From contig JAJZDL010000062.1 in NCBI GenBank assembly GCA_021851465.1, positions 1 through 12,749 on the forward strand: DNA of 12,749 nucleotides, written 5' to 3'. Positions 5,891 through 12,029 of this stretch are shown in pieces; within the stretch, counting starts at the first letter, position 1; each line of letters opens with the position of its first letter. The stretch is from Acidobacteriota bacterium (GTDB lineage: Bacteria; Acidobacteriota; Terriglobia; Terriglobales; Acidobacteriaceae). The translations under genes and the position numbers were made by a program. The notes beneath the pieces were generated by a model, which was not told the DNA's origin, made no database searches, and worked only from the letters and a program-made list of their open reading frames with translations.

Positions 5891-7381
5891 GTGCCCCCGC
5901 CCCGGACCGACAAGACCCCCGTCGCATCGCCCGACCACAAGCGCTACTTCATCGAGAAGCTCGGCCTCTCTGAGCGGCTGATGGAACGCTGCTTGGGCGA
6001 GGCGCTCTCGGCCGGCGGCGACTACGCAGACCTCTACTTCGAGTCCGTCAGCTCCACCTCGCTGGGCATCGACGAGTCGTTGGTGAAATCCGCCTCACAG
6101 GGAATCAGCGTGGGCTGCGGCATCCGCGTGCTCTCCGGCGAGCGCACCGGCTACGCCTACACCGACGACCTCTCCTCCGCGCGCCTGCTGCACGCCGCAC
6201 GCACCGCCGCGCTCATCGCCAGCGGCCCGGCAAAAGAGCCGATCGCAGGCTTCCGCCACACCTCGGACAATCCCACGCTCTACCCCATTGCGGGGGCCGC
6301 CGCCGATGCCGAGATCGCCGCCAAGCTGGCCCTGATTCAGCGCGCCGACCGCGCCGCGCGCGCCTTCGACCCGCGCATCACCCAGGTCCGCGCCGGCTTC
6401 TCCGACGAGCTGCGCCGCATCTTGGTCGCCGCCTCCGACGGCACATTCGCTTCGGACACGCAGCCGCTGGCCCGCCTCAACGTCTTCGTCATCGCGCAGG
6501 ACGCCGGCGGCAACGACGGCGCAGGCAGCACCGCGCGTGGCACCTCCGGCGGCGGCGGGCGCGTCACCCTGGATTTTTTTGAGGGAACGCACTCTCCCGA
6601 GCACTTCGCCCGCGAGGCGGCGCGCACCGCCATCCTGCAACTCGACGCCATCGCCGCGCCGGCCGGCGAGATGCCCGTCGTCCTCGGCCCCGGATGGCCG
6701 GGCGTCCTTCTGCACGAGGCGGTCGGCCACGGGCTGGAGGCGGACTTCAATCGCAAGAAAACGTCGGCATTTGCTGGCTTGATCGGACAAAAGGTCGCCA
6801 GCGAAAAGGTCACTGTCGTCGATAACGGCCTCATGCCCAATCGCCGCGGCTCCATCAACATGGATGACGAGGGCAACCCCACGCAGGAGACCGTCCTCAT
6901 CGAGAAGGGAATCCTCCGCGGCTACCTCTCCGACAAGCTCTCCAGCCGCCTGATGGGCATGCCCAACACCGGCAGCGGACGGCGCGAGAGCTACCACCAC
7001 ATCCCCATGCCGCGCATGACCAACACCTACATGCTCAACGGCACCGACATGCCCGAGGACATCATTAAATCCGTGCAGCGCGGCCTCTACGCCGTCAACT
7101 TCGGCGGCGGCCAGGTGGACATCACTAACGGCAAGTTCGTCTTCTCGGCCAGTGAGGCCTACCTCATCGAGGACGGCAAGGTCACTCGCCCGGTCAAGGG
7201 CGCAACCCTCATCGGCAGCGGCCCGGAGGCCCTCAAATATGTGTCGATGGTGGGCAACGACCTCGCCCTCGACGAAGGCATCGGCACCTGCGGCAAGGCC
7301 GGACAATCCGTGCCTGTCGGCGTTGGAATGCCCACCACCAAACTCGACCGCATGACCGTAGGCGGCACCGGGCAACAATGA
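5891..7381 (+). CDS. tldD: TldD, metalloprotease subunit of TldD/TldE
   Basis: TldD is the zinc-bearing subunit of the TldD/TldE protease. In E. coli this complex removes the leader peptide of microcin B17 and degrades the antitoxin CcdA, and it takes unstructured peptides into an internal chamber. The 496-residue protein is close to E. coli TldD (481), with about 15 extra N-terminal residues. The HExxxH zinc motif is HEAVGHGLEADFNRKKTSAF (275-294), with His275, Glu276 and His280; the third ligand, Cys467, is in GTCGKAGQSVPVGVG. Other family stretches are GSINMDDEGNPT, SGRRESYHHIPMPRMTNTYM, NFGGGQVDITNGKFVFSASE and PVKGATLIGSG. All catalytic residues are present. The GTG start at 5891 is supported by a promoter ending 6 nt before it. 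tldE lies downstream on the same strand, separated by two small paralogous genes. Confidence 0.96.
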   Translation: MPPPRTDKTPVASPDHKRYFIEKLGLSERLMERCLGEALSAGGDYADLYFESVSSTSLGIDESLVKSASQGISVGCGIRVLSGERTGYAYTDDLSSARLLHAARTAALIASGPAKEPIAGFRHTSDNPTLYPIAGAAADAEIAAKLALIQRADRAARAFDPRITQVRAGFSDELRRILVAASDGTFASDTQPLARLNVFVIAQDAGGNDGAGSTARGTSGGGGRVTLDFFEGTHSPEHFAREAARTAILQLDAIAAPAGEMPVVLGPGWPGVLLHEAVGHGLEADFNRKKTSAFAGLIGQKVASEKVTVVDNGLMPNRRGSINMDDEGNPTQETVLIEKGILRGYLSDKLSSRLMGMPNTGSGRRESYHHIPMPRMTNTYMLNGTDMPEDIIKSVQRGLYAVNFGGGQVDITNGKFVFSASEAYLIEDGKVTRPVKGATLIGSGPEALKYVSMVGNDLALDEGIGTCGKAGQSVPVGVGMPTTKLDRMTVGGTGQQ

Positions 7382-7484
7382 GCATCTCCTCTCCCATGAT
7401 GTGTTGCAACTGAAGTGTCGCGCCGCCTGCAGCAACGACGGCAAGTCGAAACGTACCGAGTCGCAAGAGAGGAGAAGTCCCTCA

Positions 7485-7793
7485 ATGGCTGTCGAACGAG
7501 AAAAGATGTACGAGTGCGAGGTGCGCCGCCGCCGTCTCAAGGCCGGTGGCGGATACGAGCCTTACTGGAAGGTCAAGAACGTCGCCGTAGCCCTGGTGGA
7601 TGAAGACACCGACTTCCGCTGCAAAGACTGCTCGGGCGCCGTCAAGCTTCTTGGCCGCAACGGCAAGCCGGGAACCGTCGCCTACGTCGAGCACAAGGCC
7701 TCCGCCGACGCCGAGTTCTGCCCCAGCGGATTGCTCTTTCAGCGCGCCACAGACGGGCGCGCACCCAGGCCCTCCGCCACACCCGTCGAATAG
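7485..7793 (+). CDS. Zinc-ribbon-like small protein, first of two tandem paralogs
   Basis: This encodes a 102-residue basic protein that I do not recognise. It starts MAVEREKMYECEVRRRRLK, followed by GGGYEPYWKVKNVAVALVD, then FRCKDCSGAVKL (residues 44-55), HKASADAEFCPSGLLF (70-85) and ATDGR. Cys46, Cys49, His70 and Cys79 form a C-x2-C...H-x8-C set conserved in the second copy (7947-8255), so a zinc-binding site is likely. Cys11 is also shared. The spacing recalls the zinc knuckle near the N-terminus of CoiA-like proteins, but that link is only suggestive. The two copies are 60/102 identical without gaps. The ATG at 7485 has AGGAG at 7470-7474 (10-nt spacing); the upstream extension of the frame is not conserved. 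It lies about 100 bp after tldD on the same strand. Predicted cytoplasmic, as no signal or membrane segment is visible. Confidence 0.82.
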   Translation: MAVEREKMYECEVRRRRLKAGGGYEPYWKVKNVAVALVDEDTDFRCKDCSGAVKLLGRNGKPGTVAYVEHKASADAEFCPSGLLFQRATDGRAPRPSATPVE

Positions 7794-7823
7794 CCGCACA
7801 CCGGTTCGCAGACTGCCCAGTCG

Positions 7824-7861
7824 TCATTCTGAGCGCAGCTCAGAATCTCCGTAGTTTGCTC
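7824..7861. repeat. REP-like palindromic repeat between the two paralogs
   Basis: ATTCTGAGC (7826-7834) and GCTCAGAAT (7838-7846) are perfect 9-bp arms around a 3-nt loop, preceded by GTC and followed by CTCCGTAGTTTGCT. From memory, units beginning TCATTCTGAGCG and continuing to GAATCTC are scattered in many copies in Acidobacteriota and some other phyla. This looks like one such intergenic unit. It is the only copy seen in the window. As RNA it would fold into a stable hairpin and could affect expression of the genes on either side. Confidence 0.6.
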
Positions 7862-7946
7862 CTGCTTTTCCTCCCGTTCGAGTACGCGAGCGAGACGCGC
7901 ACGCCCTCAACCCGATCCACAACCGCACCACCAAGGAGTACGCATC

Positions 7947-8255
7947 ATGGCCGCTGAATCCGAAAAAATTTACGAGTGCCAGGTCAAGCGTCGCCGCCTC
8001 AAGCTGGGCGGCGGATATGAACCTTTCTGGAAGCTCAAATCCGTTGCCGAAGCACTCATCGACGACGACACCGAGTTCCGCTGCCCGGACTGCACCGGCG
8101 CCGTCAAGCTGCACCGCCACCACATGCCCGGTGCGCCCCCGCCGCACATCGCCCACAAGCTCAAGTCCGACTCCGAGTTCTGCCCCGCCGGCCTCTACTT
8201 CCGCAAGGCCACCGACGGTCGCCAGCCGCGCATCTCCGAGCACCCGGTGCGGTAA
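7947..8255 (+). CDS. Zinc-ribbon-like small protein, second of two tandem paralogs
   Basis: This 102-residue protein aligns without gaps to the product of 7485-7793, with 60 identical positions. It starts MAAESEKIYECQVKRRRLK and continues with GGGYEPFWKLKSVAEALID, FRCPDCTGAVKL (44-55) and HKLKSDSEFCPAGLYF (70-85). The putative zinc ligands Cys46, Cys49, His70 and Cys79 are all kept. Residues 56-69 show no identity at all: here the loop is rich in His and Pro (HRHHMPGAPPPHIA), in the first copy it is Gly-rich. The ATG has AGGAG at 7934-7938 with 8-nt spacing. The gene ends 60 bp before tldE. Function is unknown; its place between the two protease subunit genes suggests a link to TldD/TldE, which is inference only. 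Confidence 0.85.
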   Translation: MAAESEKIYECQVKRRRLKLGGGYEPFWKLKSVAEALIDDDTEFRCPDCTGAVKLHRHHMPGAPPPHIAHKLKSDSEFCPAGLYFRKATDGRQPRISEHPVR

Positions 8256-8300
8256 GCGCCGCTCTCCGCCGCAGCGTACAAACTCGATGCGAGGCAGCGA

Positions 8301-8306
8301 TATAAG
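8301..8306 (+). promoter_or_regulatory. Candidate -10 box for tldE
   Basis: TATAAG lies 9 nt before the tldE ATG (8316). The transcript would begin 2-4 nt before the start codon. No good -35 box is seen at the usual distance, and there is no ribosome binding sequence before the ATG, which favours a leaderless or nearly leaderless message over read-through translation. Confidence 0.45.
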
Positions 8307-8315
8307 CTAGTAGCA

Positions 8316-9716
8316 ATGCCGACTGAAGCCCACACCGCCGCCGACCTGAAGCAACTCGCCTCCGACGTCCTCGCCCGCGCTCTCCGCGCCGGGGCCACGG
8401 ACGCCGAGGCCGTCGTCTACGAAGGCGACGAGTTCTCCACCCTCGTACGCCTCGGCCAGGTCGAAACGCTCAAAGAGTCCGGCTCCCGCGCCATCGGACT
8501 GCGCGTCTTCATCGGTCACAGAACCGCCAGTACGTCTTCCTCGGACTTTTCTCGGGAGAGCCTGGATCGTCTTGTAGACGGCGCCATAACCCTCGCCCGC
8601 ATCACCAGCGAAGACCCCTTCGCCGGCCTGCCCGATCCCGCCGAGTTCGGCCAGAACAACTCCGACCAGCACCTCTACTTCGACGACGTCAACCTCCAGC
8701 CGCCCGCCGAGCGCATCGAGATCGCCCGCGCGGTCGAGGCCGCCGCCATGGCCTTCGACACCCGCATTCAGAACTCAGGCGGCGGCGACTTCGACACCGC
8801 AACCTCGCACAGGATCCTGATGAACTCGCGCGGCTTCACCGGAGAGTACCGCCGCAGCTACTGCGGCTTCTCCGCCCAACCCATCGCCCACGACGCCGAC
8901 GGCAAGATGCAGCGCAACTACTGGTACTCCGTCGCGCGCACCACCCGCCTGCTGGAAGATCCTACAGCCATCGGCCAGGAGGCCGCGCGCCGCACCCTGC
9001 AACGCCTCGGCGCGCGTCAGGTGAAGACGCAGCAGGCCCCCGTCGTCTTCTCGCCCGAGGTCGCTCGCTCCATCGTCGGCAACATCTTCGACGCCGCCAA
9101 CGGAGACGCCATCTATCGCCACGCCAGCTTCTTCGCCGAGATGCTCGGCCAGCGCGTCGCAGGCGACAACGTCACCGTCATCGACGATGGCACGCTCGTC
9201 TTCGATCACGACAGCGGCATCAAAACCGGAGGCTTCGGCACCGCGCCCTTCGACGGCGAAGGGCTGCCCACCCGCCGCACCATCCTCATCGAGAATGGCA
9301 TCCTGAAGAACTACGTCACCAACACCTACACCGCGCGCAAGCTCGGCCTTGCCGCCTCCACCGGCAACGCCTCGCGCTCGCTCGCGGGCAACCCCGGCAT
9401 CGGGGCGGGCAATTTTTTCCTTCAGCCGGGAACGCTCTCGCCCGATGAGATCGTCGCAGACGTAAAGTCCGGCCTCTACGTCACCGAGACGATGGGCTTC
9501 GGCATCAACCTCGTCACCGGAGACTACTCGCAGGGTGCCGCCGGTATGTGGATCGAGAACGGCGAGCTCGCCTACCCGGTCGAAGAGATCACCATCGCCG
9601 GCAACCTCAAAGACATGTACAAAAACATCTCCGCCATCGGCAATGACCTCGTCTTCCGCGCCGCCACCGCGGCCCCAACCCTCCGCATCGAAGGCATGAC
9701 CATCGCCGGCAGTTAG
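8316..9716 (+). CDS. tldE: TldE (PmbA), non-metal subunit of TldD/TldE
   Basis: TldE (PmbA) pairs with TldD to build the protease chamber and helps bind the peptide substrate; only TldD carries zinc. The 466-residue product has the family length. Recognisable stretches are GSRAIGLRVFIGHRTASTSS (56-75), GFGTAPFDGEGLPTRRT (306-322), NASRSLAGNPGIGAGNFFLQ (351-370), GFGINLVTGDYSQGAAG (394-410) and YPVEEITIAGNLKDMYKNI (420-438). At the place equivalent to the TldD zinc motif it reads PVVFSPEVARSIVGN, with no HExxxH, as expected for TldE. The ATG at 8316 has a TATAAG box 9 nt upstream and no ribosome binding sequence. In E. coli tldD and tldE are unlinked; here they are on the same strand with two small genes between them. 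Confidence 0.95.
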   Translation: MPTEAHTAADLKQLASDVLARALRAGATDAEAVVYEGDEFSTLVRLGQVETLKESGSRAIGLRVFIGHRTASTSSSDFSRESLDRLVDGAITLARITSEDPFAGLPDPAEFGQNNSDQHLYFDDVNLQPPAERIEIARAVEAAAMAFDTRIQNSGGGDFDTATSHRILMNSRGFTGEYRRSYCGFSAQPIAHDADGKMQRNYWYSVARTTRLLEDPTAIGQEAARRTLQRLGARQVKTQQAPVVFSPEVARSIVGNIFDAANGDAIYRHASFFAEMLGQRVAGDNVTVIDDGTLVFDHDSGIKTGGFGTAPFDGEGLPTRRTILIENGILKNYVTNTYTARKLGLAASTGNASRSLAGNPGIGAGNFFLQPGTLSPDEIVADVKSGLYVTETMGFGINLVTGDYSQGAAGMWIENGELAYPVEEITIAGNLKDMYKNISAIGNDLVFRAATAAPTLRIEGMTIAGS

Positions 9717-9784
9717 AGAGATGGTTCGGCAAATCGGACAGGGTATCGGTGCAGGATCTTTACCGCGCCGCAGATGCTCCTCGG

Positions 9785-9813
9785 TTGACCGCATCCCCCG
9801 GCTTCCGTAGACT
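9785..9813 (+). promoter_or_regulatory. Sigma-70-type promoter of rpsT
   Basis: TTGACC (9785-9790) and TAGACT (9808-9813) are separated by 17 bp, close to consensus. Transcription would start near 9820, leaving an untranslated leader of about 87 nt before rpsT. Confidence 0.72.
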
Positions 9814-9860
9814 GGAAAGTGCAGGGAAGTGGCGTGTCTGCCTCCGCCTGCATCCCATCC

Positions 9861-9885
9861 TCCCCGCGCCACAAGAGCGCGGGGA
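9861..9885 (+). promoter_or_regulatory. Strong hairpin in the rpsT leader
   Basis: TCCCCGCGC (9861-9869) and GCGCGGGGA (9877-9885) are perfect 9-bp arms around the loop CACAAGA, ending 21 nt before the rpsT ATG. It lies downstream of the rpsT promoter, so it belongs to the rpsT leader RNA. No T-run follows, so it is not an obvious terminator for tldE. Control of S20 synthesis is a natural guess, since E. coli S20 represses its own translation. Confidence 0.6.
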
Positions 9886-9906
9886 ACCAGAAAAGAGTTT
9901 AGAACC

Positions 9907-10185
9907 ATGGCAAATCATGTCTCCTCGTTGAAGCGCGCCCGCCAGACCGAAACCAAGACCGCGGCCAACCGCGCGAACAAGAGCAAGCTGCGTGGAACCT
10001 TGCGTACCCTGCGCGAGGCCATCGTCGAAGGCGACAAGAAGGCCCTCGCCGCGACCTACTCGGCCACCGTCTCCGTGCTCGACAAGAGTGTGCAGAAGGG
10101 CGTGCTGCACAAGAACACCGCCAGCCGCTACAAGGCGCGCCTGAACGCGCGCGTGAAGGCTGCCATCTCCCCCAAGGCCGCTTAA
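9907..10185 (+). CDS. rpsT: Small-subunit ribosomal protein S20
   Basis: S20 (bS20) is a three-helix protein that binds 16S rRNA at the base of the small subunit and is needed for 30S assembly. The 92-residue product (E. coli 87) starts MANHVSSLKRARQTETKTAA and has the S20 pattern: NRANKSKLRGTLRTLREAI, then a short acidic turn, LAATYSATVSVLDKSVQKG, and the basic end LHKNTASRYKARLNARVKA. The ATG at 9907 gives the standard N-terminus; only a weak purine-rich stretch (AAAAGAG) precedes it. The gene has its own promoter, a long leader with a strong hairpin, and a terminator, so it is probably transcribed alone. Confidence 0.97.
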   Translation: MANHVSSLKRARQTETKTAANRANKSKLRGTLRTLREAIVEGDKKALAATYSATVSVLDKSVQKGVLHKNTASRYKARLNARVKAAISPKAA

Positions 10186-10207
10186 GCAATTCCTCACACT
10201 GCCATAG

Positions 10208-10243
10208 GCCAGCCCCGCCTGCGCGGCTGGCATCTTTGCGTTT
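10208..10243 (+). terminator. Likely intrinsic terminator of rpsT
   Basis: GCCAGCC (10208-10214) and GGCTGGC (10225-10231) form a perfect 7-bp GC-rich stem with a 10-nt loop, followed by ATCTTTGCGTTT. It begins 23 nt after the rpsT stop codon. The T-tract is broken, so strength is uncertain. On the minus strand no T-run follows, so it does not clearly end the convergent gene. Confidence 0.62.
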
Positions 10244-10252
10244 GGCTGGCTG

Positions 10253-11860
10253 CTACTGCAGCTTGTTGGCCGTCTGTGGTTCGTCCGGCGCGGACAGAGT
10301 CGGACGCAGGCGCGGAGTGCCCGGCAGCGGATCGCCCAGGACGGCACCCCCCGTCGCAGTCGGCGCGGCAACCTCAGATGCGGCGTTCTGCTCCATCGTA
10401 TGCGACGCAACTATTGGTGGAACCGATCTCTGCGCGGAGGCCGGATCGGATGCGGAAGCAACCCTCGCCGCGGCGTTCGCCGCACTCGTTCCACGCGCCG
10501 CATCCGCTTCCACTGGCGTCGCGAGCCGCTCCAGCGCCGTGTCGATGCGCGCTCCCGTGTCCTTTGGCGCCATCTCCTCGGCGGCCTTCACGGCTGCCTG
10601 GTCCTTCTCGGTAAGCTGCGGCAGCGCGTAGACCTCCACTGCCGCCTCGCGCTCGGAGTACGCGTAGTAGTCCTCGGTGGCCGGGTGTTGCACCATCGTC
10701 TCGCGCACCACGGCGAGCCGTGTGCCATCGGCGGAGAGCGCGAAGTTGCCGCCCGCCCGCACCGCCGGCGAGCAGTCGATGCGGAAGAGCAGCCTGCCGT
10801 CGTAGCTCTGCAGCACGCGCACCTCCTGCCCGCTCACAATGTCCTCCGGCAGCGGCGCGGTGGAATCGGGATCGACTGCGCCCGCGACCTCGACCCGCCC
10901 CAGCGCAAACCGTCCCGCCGTCGGCGCGAAGGCAAAGGCCGGTGCGGCCTCCGCGTCGATGTTTTGCTGCCACATCTCCTCACCCTTCAGGTTGAAGCCC
11001 GCCAGCGCCTGCCGCTGCGTGCTGCCCAGGCAGCCGAAGGCGACAAACTCGCCGTGGCCGACGAAGATGGGCTGCGGAGCGCAGGACGTGTCGAACTCCG
11101 CAAGTTCCTCCACCTTGCCCGTGTGCTCGGCGAAGTTGAAGAGCCAGCGGTCCTTGCTCTCCTCGATTACCTTCAGAATCCCTGCCGTCGTTATGGGCAG
11201 AGCGATTGCCGCGCGCGCGCGAACCACCCCGGCGAAGGCGATCGTCAGGCCGTTCGCGGATCCGTTTGTGTTCATCAGCCGGTAGAAATCGATCTGCACC
11301 GGGGCCGCATCGCCCGCCTGCGCGCGCCCAGTCGTCTCCAGCGTCAACAGGTCTTTGTTTGGCGAGACCGTCAACTCCACAATGTGCCGGTCGAAGCGCA
11401 GCAGCGGAGCCTCTCGGAAGGCATCTTTCGCACCGCCTGCGGCCAGCGGCGCAAGCACCATCAGCCGGTCGCGTACGCGCAGCAGGAACCGTCCGTCTCC
11501 CAGGCTCCACAGGTACTGCCCGCGGTCGTGCAGGCGCCACTCGGTGCGGGCCAGCAGCTTGCCCGAGGGCAGCTCCACCAGCACTGCGTCCACCGTATGG
11601 TCGTCGTCGTCCGGCGGGTCGTCCGGCTCGCGCCTCATCAAGCGGCGCACACCAAAGGTGATCAGCAGATGGTCGCGGTCCACGAAGTCCACCGTCAACA
11701 TCGAGCTGCCCGCCAGCAGGAACTCCGGCAGCAGCGTCTGGTATCCCATGGGCACCAGAGGGATGTGCGCCAGCGGCGGAGCATCGCGCGCCCATGCCGC
11801 GCCAGCGGCGAAGATCGCCGCCGCCAGCATCGCCGCCACGCGCCCGCCCGCCCTCTTCAT
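10253..11860 (-). CDS. Secreted beta-propeller-like protein, function unknown
   Basis: This encodes a 535-residue exported protein. The frame runs 72 codons further upstream, but the ATG at 11860 is preferred: it starts a classical signal peptide, MKRAGGRVAAMLAAAIFAAG followed by AAWA, with probable cleavage near residue 24, and GAAAGGGG lies upstream. The mature part has repeated beta-strand stretches such as VLVELPSGKLLARTEWRL, LWSLGDGRFLLRVRDRLMVL and FALSADGTRLAVVRE, which look like blades of a WD40/YVTN-type propeller. An acidic run (REPDDPPDDDDHT) might bind a cation. Cysteines are few (DTSCAPQ, AFGCLG, RIDCSP). The last 110 or so residues are low-complexity, rich in Ala, Pro and Thr. 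I recall similar proteins only as hypothetical proteins of Acidobacteriota. It converges on rpsT and is divergent from the M13 peptidase gene. Confidence 0.8.
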   Translation of the reverse strand: MKRAGGRVAAMLAAAIFAAGAAWARDAPPLAHIPLVPMGYQTLLPEFLLAGSSMLTVDFVDRDHLLITFGVRRLMRREPDDPPDDDDHTVDAVLVELPSGKLLARTEWRLHDRGQYLWSLGDGRFLLRVRDRLMVLAPLAAGGAKDAFREAPLLRFDRHIVELTVSPNKDLLTLETTGRAQAGDAAPVQIDFYRLMNTNGSANGLTIAFAGVVRARAAIALPITTAGILKVIEESKDRWLFNFAEHTGKVEELAEFDTSCAPQPIFVGHGEFVAFGCLGSTQRQALAGFNLKGEEMWQQNIDAEAAPAFAFAPTAGRFALGRVEVAGAVDPDSTAPLPEDIVSGQEVRVLQSYDGRLLFRIDCSPAVRAGGNFALSADGTRLAVVRETMVQHPATEDYYAYSEREAAVEVYALPQLTEKDQAAVKAAEEMAPKDTGARIDTALERLATPVEADAARGTSAANAAARVASASDPASAQRSVPPIVASHTMEQNAASEVAAPTATGGAVLGDPLPGTPRLRPTLSAPDEPQTANKLQ

Positions 11861-11881
11861 CGTCCAGCCCCTTTCGATATT

Positions 11882-11904
11882 GAAGCCTCTAAGAGAGGTA
11901 CTTC
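11882..11904 (-). promoter_or_regulatory. Hairpin at the 5' end of the minus-strand secreted-protein message
   Basis: GAAG-CCTCT (11882-11890) pairs with AGAGG-TA-CTTC (11894-11904) around a 3-nt loop, with a 2-nt bulge. On the minus strand an A/T-rich -10 candidate (TATATT, 11917-11912) lies just upstream, so the hairpin would be at the very start of the transcript. No convincing -35 box was found, so the transcript start is an inference. Confidence 0.4.
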
Positions 11905-11943
11905 GAGCAATAATATAGAGACTGTGTCGCATCGGCCGGAGTA

Positions 11944-11962
11944 AGCTTCCTATTTGGAAGCT
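11944..11962. promoter_or_regulatory. 7-bp inverted repeat between divergent secreted-protein genes
   Basis: AGCTTCC (11944-11950) and GGAAGCT (11956-11962) are exact reverse complements with the 5-nt spacer TATTT. It lies upstream of both divergent genes (starts at 11860 and 12030), in an A/T-richer patch, and could be a regulator site. Only one copy is seen. Confidence 0.4.
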
Positions 11963-12029
11963 CCATCCGTACCCATGCTGCCGGACCGTCGCAGCAGCCG
12001 AATCCTTCCCCGCACGGAGACCCCCTCGC

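Noticed and set aside
6095..7540. Minus-strand open frame of 481 codons opposite tldD
   Set aside because: It is antisense to the well-supported tldD, low in complexity (Gly/Ala/Asp) and has no domain.
7485..8255. The two small proteins as precursors of a ribosomally made, TldD/E-matured peptide
   Set aside because: They are 102-residue proteins with conserved motifs throughout and a zinc-type Cys/His set, with no leader/core layout and no modification enzyme nearby; kept only as possible partners or substrates.
9861..9885. Hairpin as terminator of tldE
   Set aside because: It lies downstream of the rpsT promoter and is followed by AACCAGAAAA rather than a T-run.
8775..9908. Minus-strand open frame of 377 codons opposite tldE
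   Set aside because: It is antisense to tldE with Gly/Asp/Val-rich composition and no family motif.
10400..11944. Plus-strand open frame of 514 codons opposite the secreted protein gene
   Set aside because: The opposite strand has a signal peptide, a ribosome site and globular protein composition; this one is Arg/Gln/His-rich without motifs.
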